Below are positions 50,547-58,209 of a stretch of DNA of 64,000 nucleotides, in pieces. The first letter of the stretch is position 1. Every line of letters begins with the position of its first letter. Position numbers and translations under genes: made by a program. This DNA comes from Bacteroidales bacterium UBA1189 (GTDB lineage Bacteria > Bacteroidota > Bacteroidia > Bacteroidales > Bacteroidaceae). The stretch covers positions 4,252-68,251 of the forward strand of contig DBYJ01000010.1 of the NCBI GenBank assembly GCA_002309805.1, written 5' to 3'. The notes beneath the pieces are model-generated. The model did not search any database. It had not been told where the DNA came from and saw only the letters and a program-made list of their open reading frames with translations.

Positions 50547-51902
50547 ATGTATTCTTTATTCTTCATTTTTCATTTTTCATTACTCCTGTTCGTCCTGCCG
50601 GCATCGGCTGCCGACACGCTGCCTATCACGCTGACGCGCGCCGACGGCCTCTGCGACAAGCTCGATTTCTCCTACGACGACTGGAAGCTCCACTATTTCT
50701 TCGACTCGCCCACCTATCACCTTGAAAAGGAGGTCAAGCGGCTCCGCTTCATCGTCACCGAGACCACTTCGGGCGATGCCGGAGGCGGCTATCCCTGCTT
50801 CGCCCTCGCCGAGTTCTACCTTTACGACGGCAACGGCAAAAAGGTCAACCTCTCCACCCGCAACTTCAGTACCAACGCCCAGGAACCCACCGAAGGCCCG
50901 ATGAAGAATATCTGCGACAACAACGTCGGCACCTACTTCCACTCCCTCTGGTCGTACCGCGACGACAGCACCGGCCCACACTACATCGACGTCACCCTGC
51001 CACGCGCCATCAAGGACTTCTCGTTCAGCTATGTCAGCCGCTACGAGAGCGTCGCCCCCGCCGCCATCACCGTCGACGACGCCGACCGACTTGACATCGT
51101 CCACACCGACACCCTGCTCATCGACGTCAATCAGGTGGTGAAAGGTCAGGAATGGGACATCGACCTCGTGCTCCAGAGCAGCGACGATGAAATCCGCTAC
51201 ACCGCCCTCCAGATGGACATTGTGCCCATCTCTGAGGGACTCACGAACGAAGGCGTTGACATTTCTTTCCAATTGAATAAAGACCGCTTGCCTTCGCACG
51301 AGATGGCCGTCGGCCTCAGCGACTGGAATACTCCTCGCGTGGTCATCTATTCCATGGCGCTCGACCCCATCCTCGGCACCGACGGTCCGCTCGTCCACAT
51401 CCACATCGCCTCGCAGAACGTCATCCCCCCCGGACGCTATGTCTTCTACATCACCAACATCCGCCTGACAACCCTCGACAAAACCGAGCGCGAGCTGTCT
51501 CCGGTTGAAGTCGCCATCGTCAGCACCGACCCCGACGAACCGGAGAAGAGCCACATCTTCCTCACCTCCGTGGGCGCCGAGGGCATGGCCAAGCTCTCGA
51601 CCACCGAAGCTAAGCCCGGCGAGCGCGTCTATCTCCGCGCTAACCCCACCGATGAATGGGTTTTCAAGGAGTGGCAGGCCGCTGAGGACGACATCACCAT
51701 CAATGCCCCCGAGGCCACCTATACCTACTTTACCATGCCTGACCACGATGTCCACATCACCGCCGTCTTCGAAGTGAACGGCATCGACGTCGTGACAGCT
51801 GACCCTGCGGCCAGCATCCACGCCCTTGACGGCCGCCGCTCCATCGGTCATCCCTCGAACGGCATCTTCATCATCAGTGGCAAAAAGGTGCTTCTGAAAT
51901 AA
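50547..51902 (+). CDS. Secreted protein with cohesin-like and InlB-repeat-like parts
   Basis: 451 residues from ATG 50547; the frame is open from 50463, but that extension falls in a palindrome list. The signal peptide begins MYSLFFIFHFSLLLF. A discoidin-like part (about 50-150, LHYFFDSPTYHLEKEVKRLRF ... PHYIDVTLPRAIKDF) precedes a cohesin-like beta domain (about 190-330) and a repeat-like domain near 350-415 ending in FTMPDHDVHITAVFE. The tail IHALDGRRSI ... GIFIISGKKVLLK resembles a type IX signal. Third gene of the CotH group; no enzyme motif is seen. Confidence 0.75.
   Translation: MYSLFFIFHFSLLLFVLPASAADTLPITLTRADGLCDKLDFSYDDWKLHYFFDSPTYHLEKEVKRLRFIVTETTSGDAGGGYPCFALAEFYLYDGNGKKVNLSTRNFSTNAQEPTEGPMKNICDNNVGTYFHSLWSYRDDSTGPHYIDVTLPRAIKDFSFSYVSRYESVAPAAITVDDADRLDIVHTDTLLIDVNQVVKGQEWDIDLVLQSSDDEIRYTALQMDIVPISEGLTNEGVDISFQLNKDRLPSHEMAVGLSDWNTPRVVIYSMALDPILGTDGPLVHIHIASQNVIPPGRYVFYITNIRLTTLDKTERELSPVEVAIVSTDPDEPEKSHIFLTSVGAEGMAKLSTTEAKPGERVYLRANPTDEWVFKEWQAAEDDITINAPEATYTYFTMPDHDVHITAVFEVNGIDVVTADPAASIHALDGRRSIGHPSNGIFIISGKKVLLK
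50552..50586. repeat. Heptamer array coding for a signal-peptide core
   Basis: TTCTTTA, TTCTTCA, TTTTTCA, TTTTTCA and TTACTCC follow in steps of 7 and are read as LFFIFHFSLLL, the hydrophobic core of the signal peptide of the gene at 50547. Confidence 0.65.
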
Positions 51903-51917
51903 GGAGGGTGAACATAA

Positions 51918-51951
51918 TAGTAGGGATGCAGCTAGCTGCATCCCTACTATC
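51918..51951. terminator. Two-way terminator, perfect 34-nt palindrome
   Basis: The 17 bases 51918-51934 are the exact reverse complement of 51935-51951, with no unpaired loop in the sequence. It sits between the convergent genes ending at 51902 and 51975. Confidence 0.65.
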
Positions 51952-51974
51952 TATTAACAAAACTCTTTTCGCGC

Positions 51975-52841
51975 TTATCCGGCTTTCTCACGCTTCCTCA
52001 TCGCAGCAGCAATCCAGATGGCGGTAAGGATGAAGAAGGCGCCTCCGACGATGCCCGTGGGCGTAGGGCCGACGAAGGGGTTGGCGGCATCGGGCGCGGG
52101 GAGGAACAGGATGCCAAGCCCTGCGCAGCCGTTCACGCAGCCGTGGGCAAGCACAGCCGGCCAGACACTGTCGGCCTTCGTGGAGATATAGCTGAACAGG
52201 AACGACAGCACCACGCAGAAGGCGCACATGGCGGCAATGGCAGCGGCAATCATCCACCACGGGTCGGTGTCCGCGACCTTCGCGTAGTTATGTCCGACGG
52301 CAATGATGGGCGCATGCCAGATGCCCCAGATGAGGCCGACGAGGACGGCGGTGCGCGCAAACGAGCGACCCTCCTTCATCTTCGGGAAGAGGAATCCCCG
52401 CCATCCCCACTCCTCGCCGAAGCAGTTGACGACGTTCAGCAGCGGCGCAACAAGCACGAGCAGCGCCCCCCACGGCTTCTCCATGAAGGTGGCCGTCGTG
52501 AACTGACTGGGGAAGAGGGCGAAGTAAAGCGCCGTGCCAAGAAGCATCAGCACCAGCGGGCCGAACCACCCGATGAGATAGGGCGCGGCATTGCCCTTCA
52601 GATGGGGACGCAGCTTGCAATCCGTCCAATCACTGGTAATCAGGCGCGTGAGCGCCACGCCAATGGCGGGGAAGAACATCACCGCCGCCGTCAGCGCCAT
52701 CGCAACAGCTTGCGAGCTCGTATCCTCGGGATGGGCATGCGACCTCAACGCCGCAGGCACAATCACCCCGAACATAAACGCCCAGCTGAGCACAAACGTC
52801 AGTACAAGAAAGAGGATAATCTGTTTCTTAGTCTTTTTCAT
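51975..52841 (-). CDS. CPBP-family intramembrane protease
   Basis: 288 residues with about eight membrane segments and the Abi/CAAX-protease motifs: EEWGWRGFLFP (EExxxR), GIWHAPI and HGCVNG. These cleave in the membrane or act in bacteriocin immunity. The start overlaps the acyltransferase gene end by 4 nt, so they are co-transcribed. Substrate unknown. Confidence 0.88.
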   Translation of the reverse strand: MKKTKKQIILFLVLTFVLSWAFMFGVIVPAALRSHAHPEDTSSQAVAMALTAAVMFFPAIGVALTRLITSDWTDCKLRPHLKGNAAPYLIGWFGPLVLMLLGTALYFALFPSQFTTATFMEKPWGALLVLVAPLLNVVNCFGEEWGWRGFLFPKMKEGRSFARTAVLVGLIWGIWHAPIIAVGHNYAKVADTDPWWMIAAAIAAMCAFCVVLSFLFSYISTKADSVWPAVLAHGCVNGCAGLGILFLPAPDAANPFVGPTPTGIVGGAFFILTAIWIAAAMRKREKAG

Positions 52842-53995
52842 AACACGTTATTCTTTTGTTTTTTAGAAGTTTTCTTGATACCAAACACCGCCCACCGCAC
52901 GAAGGGGATGCGGCGGAGGGTTTCGTAAATGGCCACGCACACGGGGAATGCGGCCACAAGCATGATGGCATACACCGCCCACGCGGGCAGCGAGGTGTGA
53001 TTCTTCAGCGTACAAGCGAGGAAGAGTAGCGGCAAGTAATGAACAACATAGATGCCGAACGAGTTTCGTGTCATGTAACGGCCGAACGCCGACATGCGGT
53101 TACCCCACGCCCGGAAGCACCCTATCATCGCCAGTACGGCCCACCAAGCAAAGATGTTCGTCAGACGCGCGGTGGTGAACATCGTGTAATCCTTGCCGAA
53201 GTTTGTGACGGTGAACACTACCGCGCACGCCACGCCGATGAGCAGCAATGCCCAACGTTGCTTGGCAAGGGCATCGGTGACCTCCTCATGCGACAACAGG
53301 AAGTATCCCGTCAGGAACCCCACAAAGTAGAACAATGGGCGGTAGAGATTCAGCAGCCCCGCAGCGGCGAAGGCAGTAGGTTCGACATACACCTGCGCCA
53401 CCAACCAGAAGAGTGCCGCAAGGACCATCAGCACGAGGGTGACGGTGATACTCGACAAGCTTCCAATCCATCCACTGAACGTGAGGAGGCGGTCACGCTT
53501 ATCCATCCAGCGTACTACGACGAGCAGTAGCGAGAAGAGCCACAAGTCCTGTATGAACCACAGAGGACCGATGCCGGTGAGGGCAAATATGAAATAGCGC
53601 ACCACGGCGGGAAGGCCCTCGGGGAGGTAGCCGCCGGTAGCCGACATATTCAGCCAACCCGTCATCCAATGATAGACAAACAAGCCAATGGTCGAGGGCA
53701 CCAGCAGCTTCAGTGTCCGCTGACGGACGAACTGACGGTGTGCCGCACGACGGTCGGGCAACTTGGCTTCCAGCACCTCCAGCGCATAGCGTGAGCTCAT
53801 CCCCGCCACCACAAACAGCAGCAGCATGAACCAGGGATAGAGTACATACAGCAGCACGTCCTGATACTGTACGTCGGCGAAGCCGCCAATGCCACCGAAA
53901 GTGCCCTCTGCATTGAACAGATAGAATACGTGGTACACCACCACCGACAGCACCGTCACCCAGCGTAAGTTATCAATCCATAGTTTTCTCTCCAT
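52838..53995 (-). CDS. Membrane acyltransferase (acyltransferase 3 family)
   Basis: 385 residues, about ten membrane segments. It has the family start LWIDNLRWVTVLSVVVYHVFYLF with the His-containing first helix, and GPLWFIQDLWLF. These enzymes transfer acyl groups onto extracellular sugars or lipids. The gene overlaps the Arc-like gene by 23 nt. It is not adjacent to the polysaccharide locus, so any link to it is speculative. Confidence 0.85.
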   Translation of the reverse strand: MERKLWIDNLRWVTVLSVVVYHVFYLFNAEGTFGGIGGFADVQYQDVLLYVLYPWFMLLLFVVAGMSSRYALEVLEAKLPDRRAAHRQFVRQRTLKLLVPSTIGLFVYHWMTGWLNMSATGGYLPEGLPAVVRYFIFALTGIGPLWFIQDLWLFSLLLVVVRWMDKRDRLLTFSGWIGSLSSITVTLVLMVLAALFWLVAQVYVEPTAFAAAGLLNLYRPLFYFVGFLTGYFLLSHEEVTDALAKQRWALLLIGVACAVVFTVTNFGKDYTMFTTARLTNIFAWWAVLAMIGCFRAWGNRMSAFGRYMTRNSFGIYVVHYLPLLFLACTLKNHTSLPAWAVYAIMLVAAFPVCVAIYETLRRIPFVRWAVFGIKKTSKKQKNNVL

Positions 53996-54179
53996 CTTCG
54001 CTCTCCTTTCTCCCGCCCCTTGGACTTTTCATTCGCCCACTCTTGCGCAACGCCTCGCTGATGATCCACTGCAATTGGCCGTTAGTGCTGCGGAACTCGT
54101 CCGCCGCCCAACGCTCAATCGCCGACATCGTCTCAGCATCGATGCGCAGAATGAAACTTTTCGTATCCTTTGCAGGCAT
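53973..54179 (-). CDS. Arc-like ribbon-helix-helix regulator
   Basis: 68 residues. KSFILRIDAETMSAIERWAADEFRSTNGQLQWIISEAL has the beta-strand plus two helices of Arc/MetJ-type DNA-binding proteins; the tail is basic and charged. It lies just after the SPFH gene on the same strand. A role in controlling that group is likely by proximity, not shown. Confidence 0.8.
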   Translation of the reverse strand: MPAKDTKSFILRIDAETMSAIERWAADEFRSTNGQLQWIISEALRKSGRMKSPRGGRKESEDGEKTMD

Positions 54180-54197
54180 GATAATTAGTTTTTTAAT

Positions 54198-54292
54198 GAA
54201 GAATGAAAAATGAAGAATGAAGAATAAATACCCTCGTAATCAAAACACGACATACGGACATTCTATTTTTCATTCTTCCTTTTTCATTTTTT
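54198..54292. repeat. Inverted pair of heptamer arrays between the Arc-like and SPFH genes
   Basis: GAAGAAT, GAAAAAT, GAAGAAT and GAAGAAT (54198-54225) face ATTTTTC, ATTCTTC, CTTTTTC and ATTTTTT (54265-54292). The halves are largely complementary, so the RNA between the two genes could form one long AT hairpin. Confidence 0.6.
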
Positions 54293-55218
54293 TAATTATA
54301 AAGCGTTCCACTGTTAACAACCGGCTGGGCAGGTTCGTCGCCGCAGAGGACTACCAGCAGGTTGCTCACCATAGCGGCCTTCTTCTCTTCGTCAAGGTCA
54401 ACGACACCCTCTGACTTCAGCTTCTCCAGCGCCATCTTCACCATGCTGACGGCACCTTCGACAATCTTCTCACGAGCGGTGATGATGGCATCCGCCTGCT
54501 GGCGACGCAGCATGACTGCTGCAATCTCGGGAGCATAGGCGAGATAGTTAATGCGAGCCTCCATGATGTGGATGCCGGCAATGGCCAGGCGCTCGTTCAG
54601 CTTCGCTACCAACTCTTCGTTGATTTCAGCTGCATTTGAACGCAGGGTCAACTCGTCCTCGCTGGCCGCATTGTCGTAGGCATAGCCGGCAGCCACCTGA
54701 CGAAGTGCAGCATCGCTCTGCACGCGCACAAAATTCTCCAATACGTTCATGATGTACGAGCGGACATTTGTGTTGTTCGCACCCGTCACCTGCGAGTCAA
54801 TCTCAAACAATGCCTTGTACGTGTCCTCAAGCTTCCACACCAAAACCATACCGATGAGTACCGGGTTGCCCATTTTGTCGTTTACCTTGATGGGTTCGGG
54901 ATTGAGGTTGCGCGCACGCAGCGACACCGCCTTGCGGCTCAGGAACGGGTTGACGAAGAAAAAGCCGTCCTTCGCAAACGTACCGCGATACTTGCCGAAG
55001 AACACCATTGCCTTTGCCTCATTCGGCTCTTGCTTGAAGATGCCGCCGAACGTCAGCGAACCCAACAACACGAGGACAATGCCCGCAATGACGCCCCAAA
55101 CTTCCTTATCACCCAGATAGAAGCAGTATATGCCCACTCCCATCAGCACAAGACCTAGCAGCAGAGCCACAAAACCGTTCATCACTAAACCTTTGAACAC
55201 AAATTCTTTCTTTTCCAT
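54292..55218 (-). CDS. SPFH/Band 7 domain membrane protein
   Basis: 308 residues. Two hydrophobic segments (about 10-55) are followed by the SPFH domain (EAKAMVFFGKYRGTFAKDGFFFVNPF and later SYIMNVLENFVRVQSDAALRQVAAGYAYD) and a helical tail. Such proteins form membrane scaffolds. Bacteroidales often have SPFH proteins beside small Arc-like proteins, as here. A pair of TTTGATATC repeats lies upstream. Confidence 0.87.
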   Translation of the reverse strand: MEKKEFVFKGLVMNGFVALLLGLVLMGVGIYCFYLGDKEVWGVIAGIVLVLLGSLTFGGIFKQEPNEAKAMVFFGKYRGTFAKDGFFFVNPFLSRKAVSLRARNLNPEPIKVNDKMGNPVLIGMVLVWKLEDTYKALFEIDSQVTGANNTNVRSYIMNVLENFVRVQSDAALRQVAAGYAYDNAASEDELTLRSNAAEINEELVAKLNERLAIAGIHIMEARINYLAYAPEIAAVMLRRQQADAIITAREKIVEGAVSMVKMALEKLKSEGVVDLDEEKKAAMVSNLLVVLCGDEPAQPVVNSGTLYN

Positions 55219-55268
55219 AACTTTTTGTTTTTAATGGGTTGTTGAATGAAAAATATTTATAATTCCTA

Positions 55269-55288
55269 TTTGATATCATTTTGATATC
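55269..55288 (-). promoter_or_regulatory. Possible operator upstream of the SPFH gene
   Basis: TTTGATATC is repeated at 55269 and 55280, 11 bases (one helical turn) apart, each holding the palindrome GATATC. On the minus strand they lie just after an AATCTTTG box (55295-55288) that is one base off the -7 consensus, so a bound protein would cover the start of transcription. The Arc-like protein is a candidate. Confidence 0.45.
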
Positions 55289-55358
55289 GCAAAGATTCAA
55301 AAAAGATTCTGTCCCACCAAATTTTTCCTCAATATTTAATAAAATTTCACATTTGCCA

Positions 55359-56981
55359 TCAAAAAACTGACGAAAGCAGCAATGCCGCCACACACGCCAG
55401 TGCCCACACCGCGCTCGGCGTGTGTTTCTTTATCAGGTAACGAAGGAGGAAGAAGAACAGCATCCACAGCAGGACAACATCAATGACGGTGAAATCGTGG
55501 ACACGCAGAACACTCCCCGGCCAATGGGCAACGGTCGCCAGCAAGGCGTTCATCAGACGTACAGCGTGGGTAAGTGCCCAACCGAGTGCTGGCACAAAGG
55601 GTGTCCACGAGAGAGCTATCCATAAAACCATCAGTACCATCACGGCATAGACAAACGGCTGTACCACAAGATTCGTCACCAGAAAATAGGTAGGGAAATA
55701 GCCAAAGTGATAAAGCACCAACGGAGCGACACCCATCTGTGCCGCTATGGAGATTGCCGCTACGCCGAAGATGGCCGTCAGTAATCGCGAGCGGGAGAGA
55801 AGGGGTATGCGGCAACGCCACTTCTCCACATAAGGCATCAGCAGCAGAATAGTCAGCATGGACACGAAGGAGAGCTGAAAACCAACGCTGAACAGGTTGA
55901 AAGGCTGCACACCCAGCATAATCAATGCCGTAAGGCTCAAGGCGCTGAGTGGCGACCAGTCGCCACTCAGGAACGATACAATGGCGTAGATGGTGAACAT
56001 CACCACCGCTCGCACCAGTGACGGAGAAAAACCCGTCAGCAACGCGAAAGCCCACAAAAGGACAACCGCCAAGAGCCCACACAGCCTCTTCCCCACCCTG
56101 CTGCGGAAAAACAATCCCAGCGTCAACGTCAGCAGCATATAGAGTACGCCCACATGAAGTCCTGAGAGCGCAAGCAGATGACTAGCTCCTGAATCGGTGT
56201 ACGCTTCGCGCACATCGTCGCTCATGCGGCTTCTGTCGCCCAACGACAGTGCCTCCACCATGCCCAACACATCATCAGGCAGTTTCGCTTCAGTATAGAA
56301 ATCTCTCAGCCAAGTCGCCGCCTGAATCCTCATGCTCATCGTTTTGCCCCATAAGCCAGACGCCCCTTCCTGCGGTTGGAGGGGGTGGAGCGTAGCCTTC
56401 GAGGCGGGAATCATCACCGTACCGCTTATCCGACGGCAATAGAGCACACGCGCATAGTCGAACGTCAGCGAATCACTGAAATTCTGCGGAGGGCGGATGA
56501 CCACACCCTTCAGCAGCAACGTATCTCCCCACGCAACCGTCGCTTCAGTGCCGAAGACATAACCATAGAGACGATGCCCGGAGACATCGAGCGTATAGCG
56601 CACCGAACGATTGCGCGCCACAGGGGCACTACGAACGACCGCACGACAATCGACAGCTTCAGCCGGCCACTGCGTTACCACATTGTCGTGAACGGATTGA
56701 TAGCGCCAGGCACCCAGCGTACCTACGGAGAGTAGCAATAGCACACTGACCAATATAGGCATACGAAGCAGAAAGTTGCGCTCCGTTTGCAGGAAAGAAG
56801 AATTGGGCTTATGAACAGCAATTTCTATCCCTCCGGCGAGCAGCAGAAAGAGCGCCGCAAGCAGAAAGTAAACGTTAGCTGAAAGGGATAGAGAATGGCA
56901 AAAAAGGACATCAGCCAACCCTATGCCCGCAGCCAAACAAACTGCGACCCGCAACAAAGGGATATTGCGGAGCGCAGACAT
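55359..56981 (-). CDS. ComEC/Rec2-family membrane protein, without hydrolase domain
   Basis: 540 residues: an N-terminal DUF4131-like region and the Competence domain with many membrane segments (VEALSLGDRSRMSDDVREAYTDSGASHLLALSGLHVG, SLVRAVVMF and FNLFSVGFQLSFVSM). The metallo-beta-lactamase domain found at the C-terminus of Bacillus-type ComEC is absent, so the protein ends after the last membrane helix. DNA uptake is the known family role; natural competence of this organism is not shown. Confidence 0.87.
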   Translation of the reverse strand: MSALRNIPLLRVAVCLAAGIGLADVLFCHSLSLSANVYFLLAALFLLLAGGIEIAVHKPNSSFLQTERNFLLRMPILVSVLLLLSVGTLGAWRYQSVHDNVVTQWPAEAVDCRAVVRSAPVARNRSVRYTLDVSGHRLYGYVFGTEATVAWGDTLLLKGVVIRPPQNFSDSLTFDYARVLYCRRISGTVMIPASKATLHPLQPQEGASGLWGKTMSMRIQAATWLRDFYTEAKLPDDVLGMVEALSLGDRSRMSDDVREAYTDSGASHLLALSGLHVGVLYMLLTLTLGLFFRSRVGKRLCGLLAVVLLWAFALLTGFSPSLVRAVVMFTIYAIVSFLSGDWSPLSALSLTALIMLGVQPFNLFSVGFQLSFVSMLTILLLMPYVEKWRCRIPLLSRSRLLTAIFGVAAISIAAQMGVAPLVLYHFGYFPTYFLVTNLVVQPFVYAVMVLMVLWIALSWTPFVPALGWALTHAVRLMNALLATVAHWPGSVLRVHDFTVIDVVLLWMLFFFLLRYLIKKHTPSAVWALACVAALLLSSVF

Positions 56982-57010
56982 AAGAAGAATGAATTATTAG
57001 GAATTAGAAA

Positions 57011-57664
57011 TCAGGAATTCCTTATATCCTTCAGTTCGCAAATCATTGCGGCGGGATCGGGTGCACGGAAGACAGTTGAGCCCGTGACAAGGACATCGAC
57101 GCCAGCAGCAATGAGCCCTGGGGCAGTATTGAGGGTGACACCGCCATCGACTTCCACAAGAGCACGAGAGCCGGAGGATTCGATAAGCGTGCGCACCTCG
57201 CGAACCTTACTGAGCGAATGTTCAATGAATGGCTGTCCGCCAAACCCAGGATTAACCGTCATTACAAGCACCATATCAATATCGCGAATGATATCCGCAA
57301 GAAGGCTGACAGGAGTCGAAGGGTTAAGTGCAACGCCGCACTTCATGCCGGCTTCGTGAATCTCGTAAACCGTGCGATGGAGATGGGTGCAAGCTTCATA
57401 GTGAACCGTCATCATGTGAGTACCCAGCGCAGCAACCTGCTTGATGTAACGTTCGGGGTGGACAATCATCAGATGGACGTCGAGGGGCTTACGACAAGCG
57501 CGAGCCACTGCCTCAAGAACAGGAAAGCCGAAGGAGATATTGGGAACGAAGACACCGTCCATTACATCAAGATGGAGCCAGTCGGCAGAAGAGGTGTTAA
57601 TCATCTCTACCTCATTGGCCAGATGAAGGAAATCGGCAGCCAGCAGTGAAGGAGCAACAAGCAT
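57011..57664 (-). CDS. rpe: Ribulose-phosphate 3-epimerase
   Basis: 217 residues, normal length. It interconverts ribulose 5-phosphate and xylulose 5-phosphate. TIM-barrel motifs are APSLLAADFLHL, WLHLDVMDGVFVPNISFG, LDVHLMI, MVLVMTVNPGFGGQPFI and EVDGGV. Upstream gene in a pair with comEC (gap 29 nt). Its end and that gap lie in heptamer-type sequence. Confidence 0.95.
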   Translation of the reverse strand: MLVAPSLLAADFLHLANEVEMINTSSADWLHLDVMDGVFVPNISFGFPVLEAVARACRKPLDVHLMIVHPERYIKQVAALGTHMMTVHYEACTHLHRTVYEIHEAGMKCGVALNPSTPVSLLADIIRDIDMVLVMTVNPGFGGQPFIEHSLSKVREVRTLIESSGSRALVEVDGGVTLNTAPGLIAAGVDVLVTGSTVFRAPDPAAMICELKDIRNS

Positions 57665-57680
57665 TTTCTTAATTCTTAAC

Positions 57681-57812
57681 TCAATTCACGGCTGCAGCGG
57701 CGCGAATGGCATCAAGTACGGAAGCCGATGGCTGAAGGGGACGTAAGTCGCGCAGCGCAAGGCGGATGAGGGTTCGTAACTGAGGATTGGTAGGAGTAGA
57801 AGTTTGAGGCAT
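57681..57812 (-). CDS. Possible 43-residue peptide before rpe
   Basis: A short frame starts at ATG 57812 and stops at TGA 57681, 16 nt before rpe. It is Pro/Thr-rich at the start, with a helical LIRLALRDLRPL segment and an Ala-rich end. It has no known family. It could be a real small protein, a leader peptide or chance. The gap up to the tRNA promoter shows heptamer-like AT sequence only. Confidence 0.3.
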   Translation of the reverse strand: MPQTSTPTNPQLRTLIRLALRDLRPLQPSASVLDAIRAAAAVN

Positions 57813-57978
57813 AGGCGGGATTAAATGAGGGATTAGAAATCAGATATTGTACTTTTGCAATTGTTAATCGAGAATTTTCATAATAAAAACGAAGGAGAGG
57901 TTAGTTTTCGTATAAATGGGCGATATTTTTTTTGAAAATGTTTTTTCAGGAGTTTTCACGTAAAAATTCTGCAATTTG

Positions 57979-58010
57979 TTTGGTTTGGTCGGGAAAAATA
58001 TCTACTTTTG
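57979..58010 (+). promoter_or_regulatory. Promoter for tRNA-His
   Basis: TTTG (57979-57982), 20 nt, TACTTTTG (58003-58010), then 41 nt to the tRNA. A further TACTTTTG at 57850-57857 may be a second or cryptic box. Confidence 0.65.
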
Positions 58011-58051
58011 CAGCGCTTTTCTGAACTGAAGCTTGCAGAGAAGCATACATG

Positions 58052-58128
58052 GTGGCTATAGTTCAGTTGGTTAGAGCGTCAGATTGTGGTTCTGAATGTC
58101 GTGGGTTCGAGTCCCACTAGCCACCCCA
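58052..58128 (+). tRNA. tRNA-His (GTG anticodon)
   Basis: A complete cloverleaf can be drawn: acceptor GTGGCTA/TAGCCAC, anticodon stem TCAGA/TCTGA with GTG at 58086-58088, T arm GTGGG-TTCGAGT-CCCAC, discriminator C and an encoded CCA (58126-58128). G at 58051 is the encoded extra G-1 typical of tRNA-His. The terminator follows at 58157. Confidence 0.95.
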
Positions 58129-58156
58129 AGGATTAAAGGGTTTAATGATAGAAACA

Positions 58157-58196
58157 ATACAGGCTCCTCCGAAATGGAGAAGCCTGTATGATTTTT
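58157..58196. terminator. Terminator after tRNA-His and the xylanase gene
   Basis: ATACAGGCT (58157-58165) pairs with AGCCTGTAT (58181-58189), with an inner CTCC/GGAG continuation, then GATTTTTAT. It sits between two convergent transcripts and could serve both. Confidence 0.75.
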
Positions 58197-58209
58197 ATAC
58201 GGCGCTGTA

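Noticed and set aside
50580..51941. 453-codon minus-strand open frame opposite the third secreted protein
   Set aside because: Shadow of a GC-rich coding strand; the true frame has a signal peptide and type IX-like tail.
58052..58128. tRNA-His as an integration site
   Set aside because: No partial repeat of the tRNA 3' end was seen nearby and the following gene is an ordinary xylanase; no island found.
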